A DNA stretch of 64,000 nt from Thermobispora bispora DSM 43833 (GTDB taxonomy: Bacteria > Actinomycetota > Actinomycetes > Streptosporangiales > Streptosporangiaceae), in NCBI RefSeq assembly GCF_000092645.1, contig NC_014165.1:3720001-3784000 (forward strand), given 5' to 3'. Shown here one piece after another: positions 51,663-60,491 of the stretch (position 1 is its first letter; each line of letters opens with the position of its first letter). The notes below the pieces were generated by a model. It saw nothing but the letters and a program-made list of their open reading frames with translations, did not search any database and was not told where the DNA came from. The translations under genes were made by a program, and so were the position numbers.

Positions 51663-52991
51663 ATGATCGACCTACCTCGTCACTGGTACAACATCCTGGC
51701 CGACCTGCCCACCCCTCCCCCGCCTCCACTGCACCCGGGCACCCTGAAGCCGGTCGGACCGGACGATCTGGCGCCACTGTTCCCGATGGAGCTCATCGCC
51801 CAAGAGGTGAGCACCGACCGGTTCATCGAGATCCCGGAGGACGTGCTCGACATCTACCGGCTCTGGCGGCCCACCCCGCTGATCCGGGCGCGGCGGCTCG
51901 AGCGCGCCCTCGGCACCCCGGCGCGGATCTACTACAAGTACGAGGGCGTCTCCCCCTCCGGCTCGCACAAGCCGAACACGGCCGTGCCGCAGGCGTACTA
52001 CAACGCCAAGGAGGGGATCAAGAAGCTCACCACCGAGACCGGTGCCGGGCAGTGGGGCTCGTCGCTCGCGTTCGCGTGCGCGCAGTTCGGCCTGGAGTGC
52101 GAGATCTGGATGGTCCGCTCCTCCTACGACCAGAAGCCGTACCGGCGCACGCTCATGCGCGTGTACGGCGCGACCGTGCACGCGAGCCCGTCCCCGGTGA
52201 CCGAGGCGGGCAAGAAGATCCTGGCGGAGAACCCGGACTCCCCGGGCAGCCTCGGCATCGCGATCAGTGAGGCGGTGGAGGTCGCCGCCGCCTCGCCGGA
52301 CGCCCGGTACGCGCTCGGCAGCGTGCTCAACCACGTGCTGCTCCACCAGACCGTGATCGGTGAGGAGGCCCTGCGGCAGCTCGCGGAGCTCGGCGAGACC
52401 CCCGACCTGATCATCGGCTGCACCGGTGGCGGCTCCAACTTCGGCGGGCTGGTCTTCCCGTTCCTCCGGGAGAAGCTCCAGGGCAAGATCAACCCGGTGA
52501 TCCGGGCGGTCGAGCCGGCCGCGTGCCCGTCGTTCACCCGCGGCACCTACGCCTACGACTTCGGGGACACCGCGGGGCTGACGCCGCTGCTCAAGATGCA
52601 CACGCTCGGCCACGACTTCGTGCCCGACCCGATCCACGCCGGCGGCCTTCGGTACCACGGGATGTCGCCGCTGCTCTCCCACGTCTACGAGCTCGGCCTG
52701 TTCGAGGCGGTGACCCGGAACCAGACCGAGTGCTTCGAGGCGGGGGTGCGGTTCGCCCGCGCCGAGGGCATCATCCCGGGCCCGGAGCCGACGCACGCCA
52801 TCGCCGAGACCATCGCCGAGGCGCTGCGCTGCAAGGAGACCGGCGAGGAGAAGGTGATCCTTACCGCGCTGTCCGGCCACGGCCACTTCGACCTCGGCGC
52901 CTACGACCGGTACCTCTCCGGCGAGCTGGAGGACTTCACGCTGCCGCCGGAGCGCATCGCGGAGTCCCTGGCCACCCTGCCCAAGGTCTGA
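51663..52991 (+). CDS. trpB2: Tryptophan synthase beta chain-like protein TrpB2
   Basis: This 442-aa PLP enzyme converts indole (or O-phosphoserine plus indole) to tryptophan. The PLP Lys is in GSHKPNTA, the glycine-rich phosphate site is [12 protein letters not shown], and the beta-replacement Glu region is [11 protein letters not shown]. The N terminus ([20 protein letters not shown]) and overall length identify the TrpB2 subfamily, which acts without TrpA. ATG 51663 is chosen. Confidence 0.93.
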   Translation: MIDLPRHWYNILADLPTPPPPPLHPGTLKPVGPDDLAPLFPMELIAQEVSTDRFIEIPEDVLDIYRLWRPTPLIRARRLERALGTPARIYYKYEGVSPSGSHKPNTAVPQAYYNAKEGIKKLTTETGAGQWGSSLAFACAQFGLECEIWMVRSSYDQKPYRRTLMRVYGATVHASPSPVTEAGKKILAENPDSPGSLGIAISEAVEVAAASPDARYALGSVLNHVLLHQTVIGEEALRQLAELGETPDLIIGCTGGGSNFGGLVFPFLREKLQGKINPVIRAVEPAACPSFTRGTYAYDFGDTAGLTPLLKMHTLGHDFVPDPIHAGGLRYHGMSPLLSHVYELGLFEAVTRNQTECFEAGVRFARAEGIIPGPEPTHAIAETIAEALRCKETGEEKVILTALSGHGHFDLGAYDRYLSGELEDFTLPPERIAESLATLPKV

Positions 52992-53010
52992 CCGCTCGTC
53001 CGGAGCGGTC
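52990..53010 (+). terminator. Hairpin at the end of trpB2
   Basis: GACCGCTC (52990-52997), loop, GAGCGGTC (53003-53010), overlapping the last stop bases. Confidence 0.6.
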
Positions 53011-53158
53011 CGCGCGCCCGGCGCCACCCCGTGCCGTACGGCACGGCCGGTGCGCGACGGCCGCGCGGCGAGGTGGGCCCGGCCTGCCCAGGTCCGCCGT
53101 GGACGGGCCGGGCCCGCCGTTCCGGCCGGGCGGGATCCGGTGCCCACGGCCGTTCGGT

Positions 53159-53270
53159 TCCGGGCGTACGGGACCGGGTGCCTACGGGTGCCCGGGCCGC
53201 TCCGGGCGTACGGGACGGAGTGCCCGCCTTCCCGGGGCCGGTCCGGGCGGACGGGCGGAGTCCCGCGGCT
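53159..53270. repeat. About 42-bp imperfect repeat, three copies
   Basis: The unit TCCGGGCGTACGGGAC and its neighbours recur at 53159, 53201 and 53242 (the third degenerate) in the 350-bp gap between trpB2 and hypB. The surrounding DNA also carries two copies of a GTGATCAG block (53279 and 53341). Confidence 0.6.
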
Positions 53271-53343
53271 CCGCGCCCGTGATCAGTGCGGACCGGGTGC
53301 GGCTCAGGACCGGGGATGGCGAGCCGCGGGTCCGCGCCGGTGA

Positions 53344-54129
53344 TCAGGGCACCCGCTGCCGGGAGCCGAGCCCGCTCAGCCAGGCGCACCACTCGTCGAT
53401 CCCGGTGCCGTTCTTCACGCTGGTCTCGATCGTGGCCGCCGCCGGGTTGACCGCGCGGAGGTTGGCGTAGAAGGCGTCCAGGTCGAAGTCGAGGTACGGC
53501 AGCAGGTCGATCTTGTTGACGATGACGAGGTCGGCCGTGCGGAACATGATCGGATACTTGAGCGGCTTCTCCTCGCCCTCGGTGATCGAGTAGACCATCG
53601 CGCGGGCGTGCTCGCCGACGTCGAACTCCGCCGGGCAGACGAGGTTCCCGACGTTCTCGATGACGAGGAGGTCGAGCTCGTCCAGCGGCAGGGACGGCAG
53701 GGCGGAGCGCACCATGGGGGCGTCGAGGTGGCACTCGCCGCCGAAGCCCTTGCCGGTGTTGACCAGGGCGATCGCCGCGCCGAACCCCGCGAGCCGGTCC
53801 GCGTCGAGGCTGGTCTCGATGTCGCCCTCGATGATCCCGATCCGCATCCGGTCGCTCAGCCGGCGCAGCGTCTCCCGGAGCAGGGAGGTCTTGCCGGCCC
53901 CGGGGGACGACATGAGGTTCACCACGGTCACCCCGGCCGCGGCGAAGTCGGCGCGGTTCGCCGCGGCGGTCCTCTCGTTCTCGCCGAGGATCCGCTCCAG
54001 CACCTCGACGCGTTCGGCACCGGTGGCGTACCCCGAGTGGTCACCCACGTCACGGGCCGCCGCCTCACCGGGCGCGCCGACGTGGCCGTGGCCGTGCCCG
54101 TGATCGTCATGCCGGTGGAACCGTCCCAT
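53344..54129 (-). CDS. hypB: Hydrogenase nickel-incorporation GTPase HypB
   Basis: This 261-aa GTPase delivers Ni2+ to the [NiFe] active site with HypA. It begins with the metal-storing His tract MGRFHRHDDHGHGHGHVG, has the P-loop LMSSPGAGKTSLL, the IEGDIETSLDADR switch region, the NTGKGFGGECHLD zinc/nickel segment and the NKIDLLPY specificity motif. It follows hypA by 6 bp on the same strand and is convergent with trpB2. Confidence 0.96.
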   Translation of the reverse strand: MGRFHRHDDHGHGHGHVGAPGEAAARDVGDHSGYATGAERVEVLERILGENERTAAANRADFAAAGVTVVNLMSSPGAGKTSLLRETLRRLSDRMRIGIIEGDIETSLDADRLAGFGAAIALVNTGKGFGGECHLDAPMVRSALPSLPLDELDLLVIENVGNLVCPAEFDVGEHARAMVYSITEGEEKPLKYPIMFRTADLVIVNKIDLLPYLDFDLDAFYANLRAVNPAAATIETSVKNGTGIDEWCAWLSGLGSRQRVP

Positions 54130-54135
54130 CGGTGC

Positions 54136-54474
54136 TCACTCCTCCGCGAGTTCCAGCGACGTGATCAGGAATTCCTCCCCCGAGACGATCTCCACCCGCT
54201 GGCTCCCGCACCCGCCGCAGAGCAGGATCGGCGCGGTGATCGTCTCGGTGTGCTCGCACTCGGTGCAGCGGATCCGCGCGGGCACGTGCTCGACGCGCAG
54301 CTCCGCCCCGTCGAGCGGGGTGTCCTGGGTGACCAGGGACCAGCAGTAGACCAGGGTGTCGGGGACGATCTGCCGCAGGTGGCCGACCTTGACGTTCACG
54401 GCGCGCACCCGCCGCTCCCCCGCGTGCTTGGTGACGACGCCGAAGATGGACTGGCAGATCGACAGTTCGTGCAC
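54136..54474 (-). CDS. hypA: Hydrogenase maturation nickel metallochaperone HypA
   Basis: This 112-aa protein has an N-terminal MHELSI with His2 as the nickel ligand, and a zinc site of two CxxC pairs (CTECEHTE and LLCGGCGS). It hands nickel to HypB for insertion into the large subunit. It is upstream of hypB with 6 bp between them. Confidence 0.95.
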   Translation of the reverse strand: MHELSICQSIFGVVTKHAGERRVRAVNVKVGHLRQIVPDTLVYCWSLVTQDTPLDGAELRVEHVPARIRCTECEHTETITAPILLCGGCGSQRVEIVSGEEFLITSLELAEE

Positions 54475-54696
54475 GGTTCGGGCTCCCTGGGTGTCACGCC
54501 GGGTTGCGCCGACGTTACCGGTTCACGCCGTCGTCACGCCACCATCGGCCGCGTGTGCCTCTCCCGCGGTCCGGGCCCCGCCAGCCGTCCGGCCCCTCCG
54601 CCGGCCCGGCTCGCCGGGAGCCCCGCGGCCCCGGTCGCGCCACGCGCCATGCGCCCGCCCCTCCCGCGCGCCGGCTCGGGCCGCGCGGGAGGCGGC

Positions 54697-55755
54697 TCAC
54701 GACCCGCGGCGCAGGGTCTGCGACGGTGACTCGCCCCAGCGCTTGCGGTAGAGCGCCGCGAAGTTGCTCAGGTGGGTGAACCCCCAGTGCTCCGCGATGT
54801 GCGTGACCGTCACCCCGTCGGAGGGGATCGCGTCGAGGAGCTCCTCACGGGCACGTTCCAGACGGCGGTCGCGCAGGTAGGCCATGGGGGTGGTGCCGAG
54901 CTCGGCGCGGAACCCCTGCTGGATCGCCCGGACGCTCATCTTCACGTGGCGGGCGATGTCCTTCATGGTGATCGGCTCACGGAGGTTCGCCTCGATGAAG
55001 TCGAGCGTCTCGCGCACCGCCCGCTTCATCGGCCGGGGCGCCGGGCGCACGAGCTGCTCGTGGTAGTTGGACGGCTGGACGAAGAGCAGGCTGCTCATGA
55101 TCAGCTCTTCGAGCGAGCCGATGCCGTGCCCGCGCCGTAACAGCGAGCCCGGGCGGAGGATCTCGGTGCTCAGCAGCTGGATCGCCCCGTTCCACCGCAC
55201 CGCGGTGTCGGTGAACAGGTCCATCTCCGGCTCGAAGACGATCGGCCGGTTCACCGTACGGCCGAGCAGCCGGGTGAGGAACCGGACCAGCGCCTCCTGC
55301 TCGATCCGCATGATGAGCTGGGGCGAGTCGTGGTCGAACCGCATGGTGAGCGCCTGCCCGGGCGAGGTGACCAGGGCGTGGGTGGAGTTCGCCTCGACCG
55401 TCCGGTCGCCGAGCCGGCACACGGCCCGGCCGTTCATCGGCATGTGGACCGCGTAGTAGGGGCCGAGCTTCGGGAACTCCACGGTCGCCGCGACGTGCAG
55501 GTCGAGGTAGAGCATGGACACGTTGCGGAGCCGTACCCCGTGGAGGCTCGCGGCGAAGCCCTCCGTGGCCGTGACGGTGAGGCGGTTGGCGGATAACGCC
55601 TTGCCGATCAGTTGCGACGCCTCGGCCGGATCGTCCGTGTAGAAGATCTCGCGGCCTTCCAGCGCCCGGGGGATCCCCCGCGACCGGGCCCTGGGGCGCA
55701 CCGGGTGGGACGTGCGCCTGGCGTCGATGAAACCGAACTTGGCCAATCGGGTCAC
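54697..55755 (-). CDS. AraC-family transcriptional regulator, likely of the hydrogenase operon
   Basis: This 352-aa protein has an N-terminal AraC-binding-like domain (about 60-210) and a C-terminal AraC HTH pair: LREPITMKDIARHVKMSVRAIQQGFRAELGTTPMAYLRD and ITHIAEHWGFTHLSNFAALYRKRWGESPSQTL. It is divergent from the DUF1641-hydrogenase genes across 285 bp. That gap contains a TCGCAAA/TTTGCGA inverted repeat. Regulation of the hydrogenase is inferred only from position. Confidence 0.85.
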   Translation of the reverse strand: MTRLAKFGFIDARRTSHPVRPRARSRGIPRALEGREIFYTDDPAEASQLIGKALSANRLTVTATEGFAASLHGVRLRNVSMLYLDLHVAATVEFPKLGPYYAVHMPMNGRAVCRLGDRTVEANSTHALVTSPGQALTMRFDHDSPQLIMRIEQEALVRFLTRLLGRTVNRPIVFEPEMDLFTDTAVRWNGAIQLLSTEILRPGSLLRRGHGIGSLEELIMSSLLFVQPSNYHEQLVRPAPRPMKRAVRETLDFIEANLREPITMKDIARHVKMSVRAIQQGFRAELGTTPMAYLRDRRLERAREELLDAIPSDGVTVTHIAEHWGFTHLSNFAALYRKRWGESPSQTLRRGS

Positions 55756-55897
55756 GCTCAGCTCCTCCCTCCGCCCATGGGAGCCGGACGGCGACGGCCG
55801 GACCGAACGGAGAGCGGCCGGACAGGCTCCACGGTGCCACTCACTATGGCGGTTTTCTCACCACGCTCGGTGTCTTCGCCTGACCGCCAAGAGTCAT

Positions 55898-55929
55898 TCG
55901 CAAATATGACAACGCGTGCGCCTTTGCGA
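55898..55929. promoter_or_regulatory. Spaced inverted repeat before the hydrogenase operon
   Basis: TCGCAAA (55898-55904) and TTTGCGA (55923-55929) are separated by 18 bp, in the divergent intergenic region between the AraC-type gene and DUF1641. The spacing resembles a dimer site spanning about two helical turns and is a candidate for the regulator. Confidence 0.5.
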
Positions 55930-56040
55930 TAGCCAGCCCATGTAACGCGTTCCTAACCTTTGGTTACGGGCAGCCCTCATTCCTGTGAGTTTCGTATCCC
56001 TTCACCACGAGTTGAAGGGCGACCTTCCGTGGAGGTGCTT

Positions 56041-56577
56041 GTGGCACCTGACAGCCAGGTCATCGCCCCGAGGACCAGCGAAGCCCTGCTGGCGAAACTC
56101 AACGAGCCCCGGGTGGCCGAGGCGCTCTACGACCTGCTCGACCACCTCGACCTGCTGGCCGTCCTGGTCGAAGGCCTCGACGCGCTGGCCCGCCGCGGGG
56201 ACACGATCGCCGGCAACCTCACCAAAGCCGTGGGGGAGCTACGCCTGGCGGTGTCCACGACACCCGAGGCACTGAAACCGATCGACCTTCCCAAGCTGGC
56301 GTCGAGCCTGCGCATCCTCTTCGCCGCCATCTCCGACGCCACCCCCGGCCTGGAGGCGCTGTTCAGATCCGATCTCACCGACCCCCGCGTCGTCGAGGTC
56401 GTCTCCATGGCCTCCCGTGCGCTCCGCAAGGGCGCCGAGCAGGACAAGCGTGAGCCCGTGACCTCCTGGACCGTCTTCTCGCTGCTGCGGGTGCTCAAGG
56501 ACGAGGACGTCGCCCGCGGGCTCGGCTTCCTGGTCCAGGTGGCCAAGGCGCTCGGCCACGAGCTCAACCACGGCTGA
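56041..56577 (+). CDS. DUF1641 protein, hydrogenase-associated
   Basis: This 178-aa mostly helical protein is of a family (DUF1641) that frequently occurs with [NiFe]-hydrogenase or formate-dehydrogenase loci. Motifs include LLDHLDLLAVLVEGLDALARRG and DPRVVEVVSMASRALRKG. GTG 56041 is chosen because GGAGGTG precedes it by 5 bases. It starts the hydrogenase operon; the small subunit begins 79 bp downstream. The role is unknown; possibly assembly or membrane association. Confidence 0.82.
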   Translation: MAPDSQVIAPRTSEALLAKLNEPRVAEALYDLLDHLDLLAVLVEGLDALARRGDTIAGNLTKAVGELRLAVSTTPEALKPIDLPKLASSLRILFAAISDATPGLEALFRSDLTDPRVVEVVSMASRALRKGAEQDKREPVTSWTVFSLLRVLKDEDVARGLGFLVQVAKALGHELNHG

Positions 56578-56656
56578 CCACGCGGCGGCCCGCCATCGCC
56601 GTTTCCCCCTCATCGCCCCCGGGGCGTGGTCCGGAGATTCTTCGGGAGGAGATCCC

Positions 56657-57628
56657 ATGTCATCAGTGCTGTGGCTCCAGGGCGGGGCATGCAGCGGGAA
56701 CACCATGTCGTTCCTGAACGCCGACGAGCCGAACGTCGTCGACCTGATCACCGACTTCGGGCTGGACCTGATCTGGCACCCGTCGCTCGGGGCGGAGCTC
56801 GGCGACAACGCGCAGAAGCTGTTCTGGGACTGCGTCGAGGGCCGGCGGCCCCTCGACATCTTCGTCTTCGAGGGCACCGTGATGCGAGGCCCGAACGGCA
56901 CCGGCCGCTACGACATGTTCGCGGGCCGGCCCATGAAGGACTGGGTGACCGACCTGGCGGCCGCGGCCCAGATCGTGGTCGCGATCGGCGACTGCGCGTG
57001 CTGGGGCGGCATCCCGGCGACCGAGCCGAACCCCACCGACTCCACCGGCCTGCAGTTCCACAAGCGCGAGCGCGGCGGCTTCCTCGGCCCGGACTTCCGC
57101 TCCAAGATGGGGCTGCCCGTGATCAACATCCCCGGCTGCCCGGCGCACCCCGACTGGATCACGCAGGTGATCGTGGCGCTCGCCACCGGGCGCGCCGGCG
57201 ACATCGCCCTCGACGAGCTGCACCGGCCGCAGACCTTCTTCAAGACGTTCACCCAGACCGGGTGCACCCGGGTTCAGTTCTTCGAGTACAAGCAGTCCAC
57301 CCCCTCCTTCGGTGAGGGAACGCGCACCGGCTGCCTCTTCTACGAGTTCGGCTGCCGCGGCCCGATGACGCACTCGCCGTGCAACCGGATCCTGTGGAAC
57401 CGGCAGTCCTCCAAGACCCGCGCCGGCATGCCCTGCCTGGGCTGCACCGAGCCGGAGTTCCCCTTCTTCGACCTCGCCCCCGGCACGGTGTTCAAGACCC
57501 AGAAGGTCAGCGGCGTGATCCCGAAGGAGATCCCCGAGGGCGCCGACCACCTCACCTACATGGCGCACGCGGCCGCGGCCCAGATCGCCGCCCCGCAGTG
57601 GTCCAAGGAAGACATGTTCGTCGTCTGA
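56657..57628 (+). CDS. hhyS: Group 1h [NiFe]-hydrogenase small subunit
   Basis: This 323-aa electron-transfer subunit carries three Fe-S clusters. The N-terminal cluster site is GGACSGNTMSFL: the usual second Cys is Asn15, in line with the unusual 3-Cys/1-Asp proximal cluster reported for actinobacterial (group 1h/5) hydrogenases. Other Cys ligands are in GDCACWGG (113, 115), PGCPAHPDW (161), and the C-terminal GCLFYEFGCRGPMTHSPCNR and MPCLGC. There is no Tat signal, so the enzyme is cytoplasmic-side. GGGAGGAG precedes the ATG. Confidence 0.94.
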   Translation: MSSVLWLQGGACSGNTMSFLNADEPNVVDLITDFGLDLIWHPSLGAELGDNAQKLFWDCVEGRRPLDIFVFEGTVMRGPNGTGRYDMFAGRPMKDWVTDLAAAAQIVVAIGDCACWGGIPATEPNPTDSTGLQFHKRERGGFLGPDFRSKMGLPVINIPGCPAHPDWITQVIVALATGRAGDIALDELHRPQTFFKTFTQTGCTRVQFFEYKQSTPSFGEGTRTGCLFYEFGCRGPMTHSPCNRILWNRQSSKTRAGMPCLGCTEPEFPFFDLAPGTVFKTQKVSGVIPKEIPEGADHLTYMAHAAAAQIAAPQWSKEDMFVV

Positions 57629-57679
57629 CGCCGGCGACGGCGCCCCGCAGTCGGCCATTAGGAAAGGACTGAGCCCTCA

Positions 57680-59287
57680 ATGTCAGTGATGGACCTTCAG
57701 GTGAGCCCGCTCGGCCGGGTCGAGGGCGACCTCGATGTACGGGTGACGCTGGAGGACGGCGTCGTCACCTCGGCGTGGACCGAGGCCTCGATGTTCCGGG
57801 GCTTCGAGATCATCCTCCGCGGCAAGGACCCCCAGGCCGGGCTGATCGTCTGCCCGCGCATCTGCGGCATCTGCGGCGGCAGCCACCTGTACAAGTCCGC
57901 GTACGCGCTCGACGTCGCCTGGCGGACCCACCTCCCGCACAACGCCACGCTCATCCGCAACATCTGCCAGGCCTGCGAGACCCTGCAGAGCATCCCGCGG
58001 TACTTCTACGCGCTCTTCGCCCCCGACCTCACCCACAAGAACTACGCGAACTCCCCGCTCTACGACGAGGCGGTCCGGCGGTTCGCCCCCTACGTGGGCA
58101 CCAGCTACGGCCCCGGCGTGGTGCTCTCCCAGAAGCCGGTCGAGGTGTACGCCATCTTCGGCGGGCAGTGGCCGCACTCGAGCTTCATGGTCCCCGGCGG
58201 GGTGATGTGCGCGCCCACCCTCGCGGACGTCACCCGCTCGATCGCGATTCTCGAGCACTGGAAGGACAACTGGCTCGAGAAGCAGTGGCTGGGCTGCTCC
58301 ATCGACCGCTGGCTGGAGAACCGCACCTGGGACGACGTGCTCGCCTGGGTGGAGGAGAACGAGTCCCACTACAACAGCGACTGCGGGTTCTTCATCCGCT
58401 ACGCGGTCGACATCGGCCTCGACAAGTACGGCGCGGGCGTGGGCAACTACATCGCCACCGGCACCTACTTCGAGCCGTCGCTGTACGAGAACCCGACGAT
58501 CGAGGGCCGGAACGCGGCGCTCATCGCCCGGTCCGGCGTCTACGCCAACGGGCAGTGGTACGAGTTCGACCAGGCCCGGATCCGGGAGGACGTCACCCAC
58601 TCCTTCTACGAGGGCACGGGAGCGCTCCACCCGTTCGAGGGCGAGACCAAGCCGATCGACCCGGAGGTCGGGCGCAAGCAGGGCAAGTACAGCTGGGCGA
58701 AGTCGCCGCGGTACGACGTGCCCGGGCTCGGCCACATCCCGCTGGAGGCGGGCCCGCTCGCCCGGCAGATGATCGCCGGCGGCCCGGACGCGGCCCCGCA
58801 CCAGGACAGCGACCCGCTCTTCGTCGACATCGTGAAGTCGATCGGCCCGTCGGTGCTGGTCCGCCAGCTCGCCCGGATGCACGAGGCGGCGAAGTACTAC
58901 AAGTGGGTGCGCTCCTGGCTCGACCAGCTCGACCTGCACGACAGCTTCTACACCAAGCCCACCGAGTACCCGGAGGGCAAGGGCTTCGGGGCGACCGAGG
59001 CGGCGCGCGGCGCGCTCGCCGACTGGATCGTGATCGAGAATGGCAAGATCGCGAACTACCAGGTGATCACTCCGACCGCCTGGAACATCGGGCCGCGGGA
59101 CCGCGAGGAGGCCCTGGGCCCCATCGAGCGCGCCATGGTCGGCGCCCGGGTCACCGACCCGGAGGACCCGGTGGAGCTGGCCCACGTGGCCCGCAGCTTC
59201 GACTCCTGCCTGGTGTGCACGGTGCACGCCTACGACGGCAAGACCGGTCGCGAGCTGAGCAAGTTCGTGATCAACGGGATGGTCTGA
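57680..59287 (+). CDS. hhyL: Group 1h [NiFe]-hydrogenase large subunit
   Basis: This 535-aa catalytic subunit oxidises H2 at a Ni-Fe(CN)2CO site. The four Ni ligands are Cys62 and Cys65 (PRICGICGGSH) and Cys510 and Cys513 (DSCLVCTVH). The C-terminal 19 residues after His516 (starting AYDGKTG) should be removed by the maturation protease encoded next. ATG 57680 is preceded by AGGAAAGGAC. Group 1h enzymes are high-affinity and scavenge atmospheric H2. Confidence 0.96.
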   Translation: MSVMDLQVSPLGRVEGDLDVRVTLEDGVVTSAWTEASMFRGFEIILRGKDPQAGLIVCPRICGICGGSHLYKSAYALDVAWRTHLPHNATLIRNICQACETLQSIPRYFYALFAPDLTHKNYANSPLYDEAVRRFAPYVGTSYGPGVVLSQKPVEVYAIFGGQWPHSSFMVPGGVMCAPTLADVTRSIAILEHWKDNWLEKQWLGCSIDRWLENRTWDDVLAWVEENESHYNSDCGFFIRYAVDIGLDKYGAGVGNYIATGTYFEPSLYENPTIEGRNAALIARSGVYANGQWYEFDQARIREDVTHSFYEGTGALHPFEGETKPIDPEVGRKQGKYSWAKSPRYDVPGLGHIPLEAGPLARQMIAGGPDAAPHQDSDPLFVDIVKSIGPSVLVRQLARMHEAAKYYKWVRSWLDQLDLHDSFYTKPTEYPEGKGFGATEAARGALADWIVIENGKIANYQVITPTAWNIGPRDREEALGPIERAMVGARVTDPEDPVELAHVARSFDSCLVCTVHAYDGKTGRELSKFVINGMV

Positions 59288-59295
59288 CGCGGCGC

Positions 59296-59329
59296 CCGGG
59301 CGGACGCGCGGCCTGCGCCGTCCGCCCGG
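59296..59329 (+). terminator. Hairpin after hhyL (possible partial terminator)
   Basis: CCGGGCGGACG (59296-59306), 12-nt loop, CGTCCGCCCGG (59319-59329): a perfect 11-bp stem 9 bases past the stop. It lies between the structural genes and the accessory genes, so it may reduce expression of the latter or protect the hhySL message. Confidence 0.6.
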
Positions 59330-59411
59330 CCCCGCGGCGACCCCGGCGGACGGGCGCGCATCGCCCCACCTGCCGTGGGCCGGTCATCGCGACGAGTTGG
59401 GGGTGAATCGC

Positions 59412-60227
59412 ATGACGCGGCTCCACCGGGAGCCGGCCGAGGGCATGGAGGCGAGCGGGTGCCGGGTGCTCATCGTCGGGTGCGGCAACCTGCTCCGCGG
59501 CGACGACGGGGTGGGGCCGATCCTCATCCGGCATCTGTGGGAGCGCGGCATCCCCGATGGCGCGCAGATCGTCGACGGCGGCACCGCCGGGATGGACATC
59601 GGGTTCCGCATGCGCGGCGCCCGCAAGGTCGTGATCGTCGACGCGAGCCGGACCGGGGCCCAGCCCGGAACGATCTACCGGGTCCCCGGCCCGGCCGTCG
59701 AGCAGCTCCCTCCGCTGGAGGGCATGAACACCCACTCCTTCCGGTGGGATCACGCGCTCGCCTTCGCCCACTGGCTGCTCAAGGACGAGTACCCCGAGGA
59801 CGTGACCGTGTTCCTGATCGAGGCGGAGCGCGTGGATCCGGGCGCCGAGCTGTCCCCGGCGGTACGGCGGTCGATGGAGAGGGTGATCGAGATCATCGAG
59901 GAGGAGTTCCTCGCCGAGCTGGGGCCGCCCGGCCGCCCGACGGTCGAGTTCACCGCGGACGGCTACCTGCGGATGGGCCCGGACCTCGCCGCCCGCCACT
60001 TCCCAGGCGGGTCGGCGGTGGCGGTCCGCCGGGCGGGCGAGCTGTGGCTGTACCCGCTGCGCGGGCCGCAGGCGGGCGGGCTTCCGCTGAAGCAGCGCAC
60101 CCCGGCCGGTGACCGGTCCGTGCTGGTGCGGGAGGCGCTCGACGACCGGGTGCCGGTCGGCACCCGCACCGCCGTCTGGGACGGCCTGCACGGCGCCCTG
60201 CGCATCCCGCTCGACGCGGGGGCCTGA
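59412..60227 (+). CDS. Hydrogenase maturation protease with C-terminal extension
   Basis: This 271-aa protein has an HyaD/HycI-type endopeptidase domain in its first ~175 residues: GCGNLLRGDDGVGPIL (with the nickel-sensing Asp/Glu), a DGGTAGMDI loop, and a HSFRWDHAL segment. It should clip hhyL after His516. About 95 extra residues (from TVEFTADGYLRMGPDLA to RIPLDAGA) form a separate beta-rich domain not usual for the protease. ATG 59412 is used with GGGGG upstream. The stop overlaps the next ATG. Confidence 0.87.
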   Translation: MTRLHREPAEGMEASGCRVLIVGCGNLLRGDDGVGPILIRHLWERGIPDGAQIVDGGTAGMDIGFRMRGARKVVIVDASRTGAQPGTIYRVPGPAVEQLPPLEGMNTHSFRWDHALAFAHWLLKDEYPEDVTVFLIEAERVDPGAELSPAVRRSMERVIEIIEEEFLAELGPPGRPTVEFTADGYLRMGPDLAARHFPGGSAVAVRRAGELWLYPLRGPQAGGLPLKQRTPAGDRSVLVREALDDRVPVGTRTAVWDGLHGALRIPLDAGA

Positions 60228-60490
60228 TGGGGCGCGACGGCGAAGGGGGCGCGCCCCGCCGAGATCGGGAGGACCGCCGGCCGCGCCCGGCCCGGGACCC
60301 CGGTGACCTCGACCGGACCGTGGACACCGTGGTCGTGCCGGACAAGGGCCGGTGGGCCGTCGACCTCATCGTGATGTCCCGCGAGTCGGTGGTACGGCAC
60401 CGCATCTCCGTCCACCCGACCAAGGAGCGCGCCGAGATCAGCGCCCGGATCATCAAGCGGACCGCCGACCGTGACCTGGGGGGCCGTTGA
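60227..60490 (+). CDS. Small hydrogenase-associated protein of unknown function
   Basis: This 87-aa protein has a charged, disordered N terminus (Arg/Asp/Pro/Gly, about 1-30), then a beta-alpha segment RWAVDLIVMSRESVVRHRIS...KERAEISARIIKRTADRD. It is ATG-coupled to the protease gene and 1 bp before the TPR gene, and thus firmly inside the operon. The family is not recognised. Confidence 0.75.
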   Translation: MGRDGEGGAPRRDREDRRPRPARDPGDLDRTVDTVVVPDKGRWAVDLIVMSRESVVRHRISVHPTKERAEISARIIKRTADRDLGGR

Positions 60491-60491
60491 A

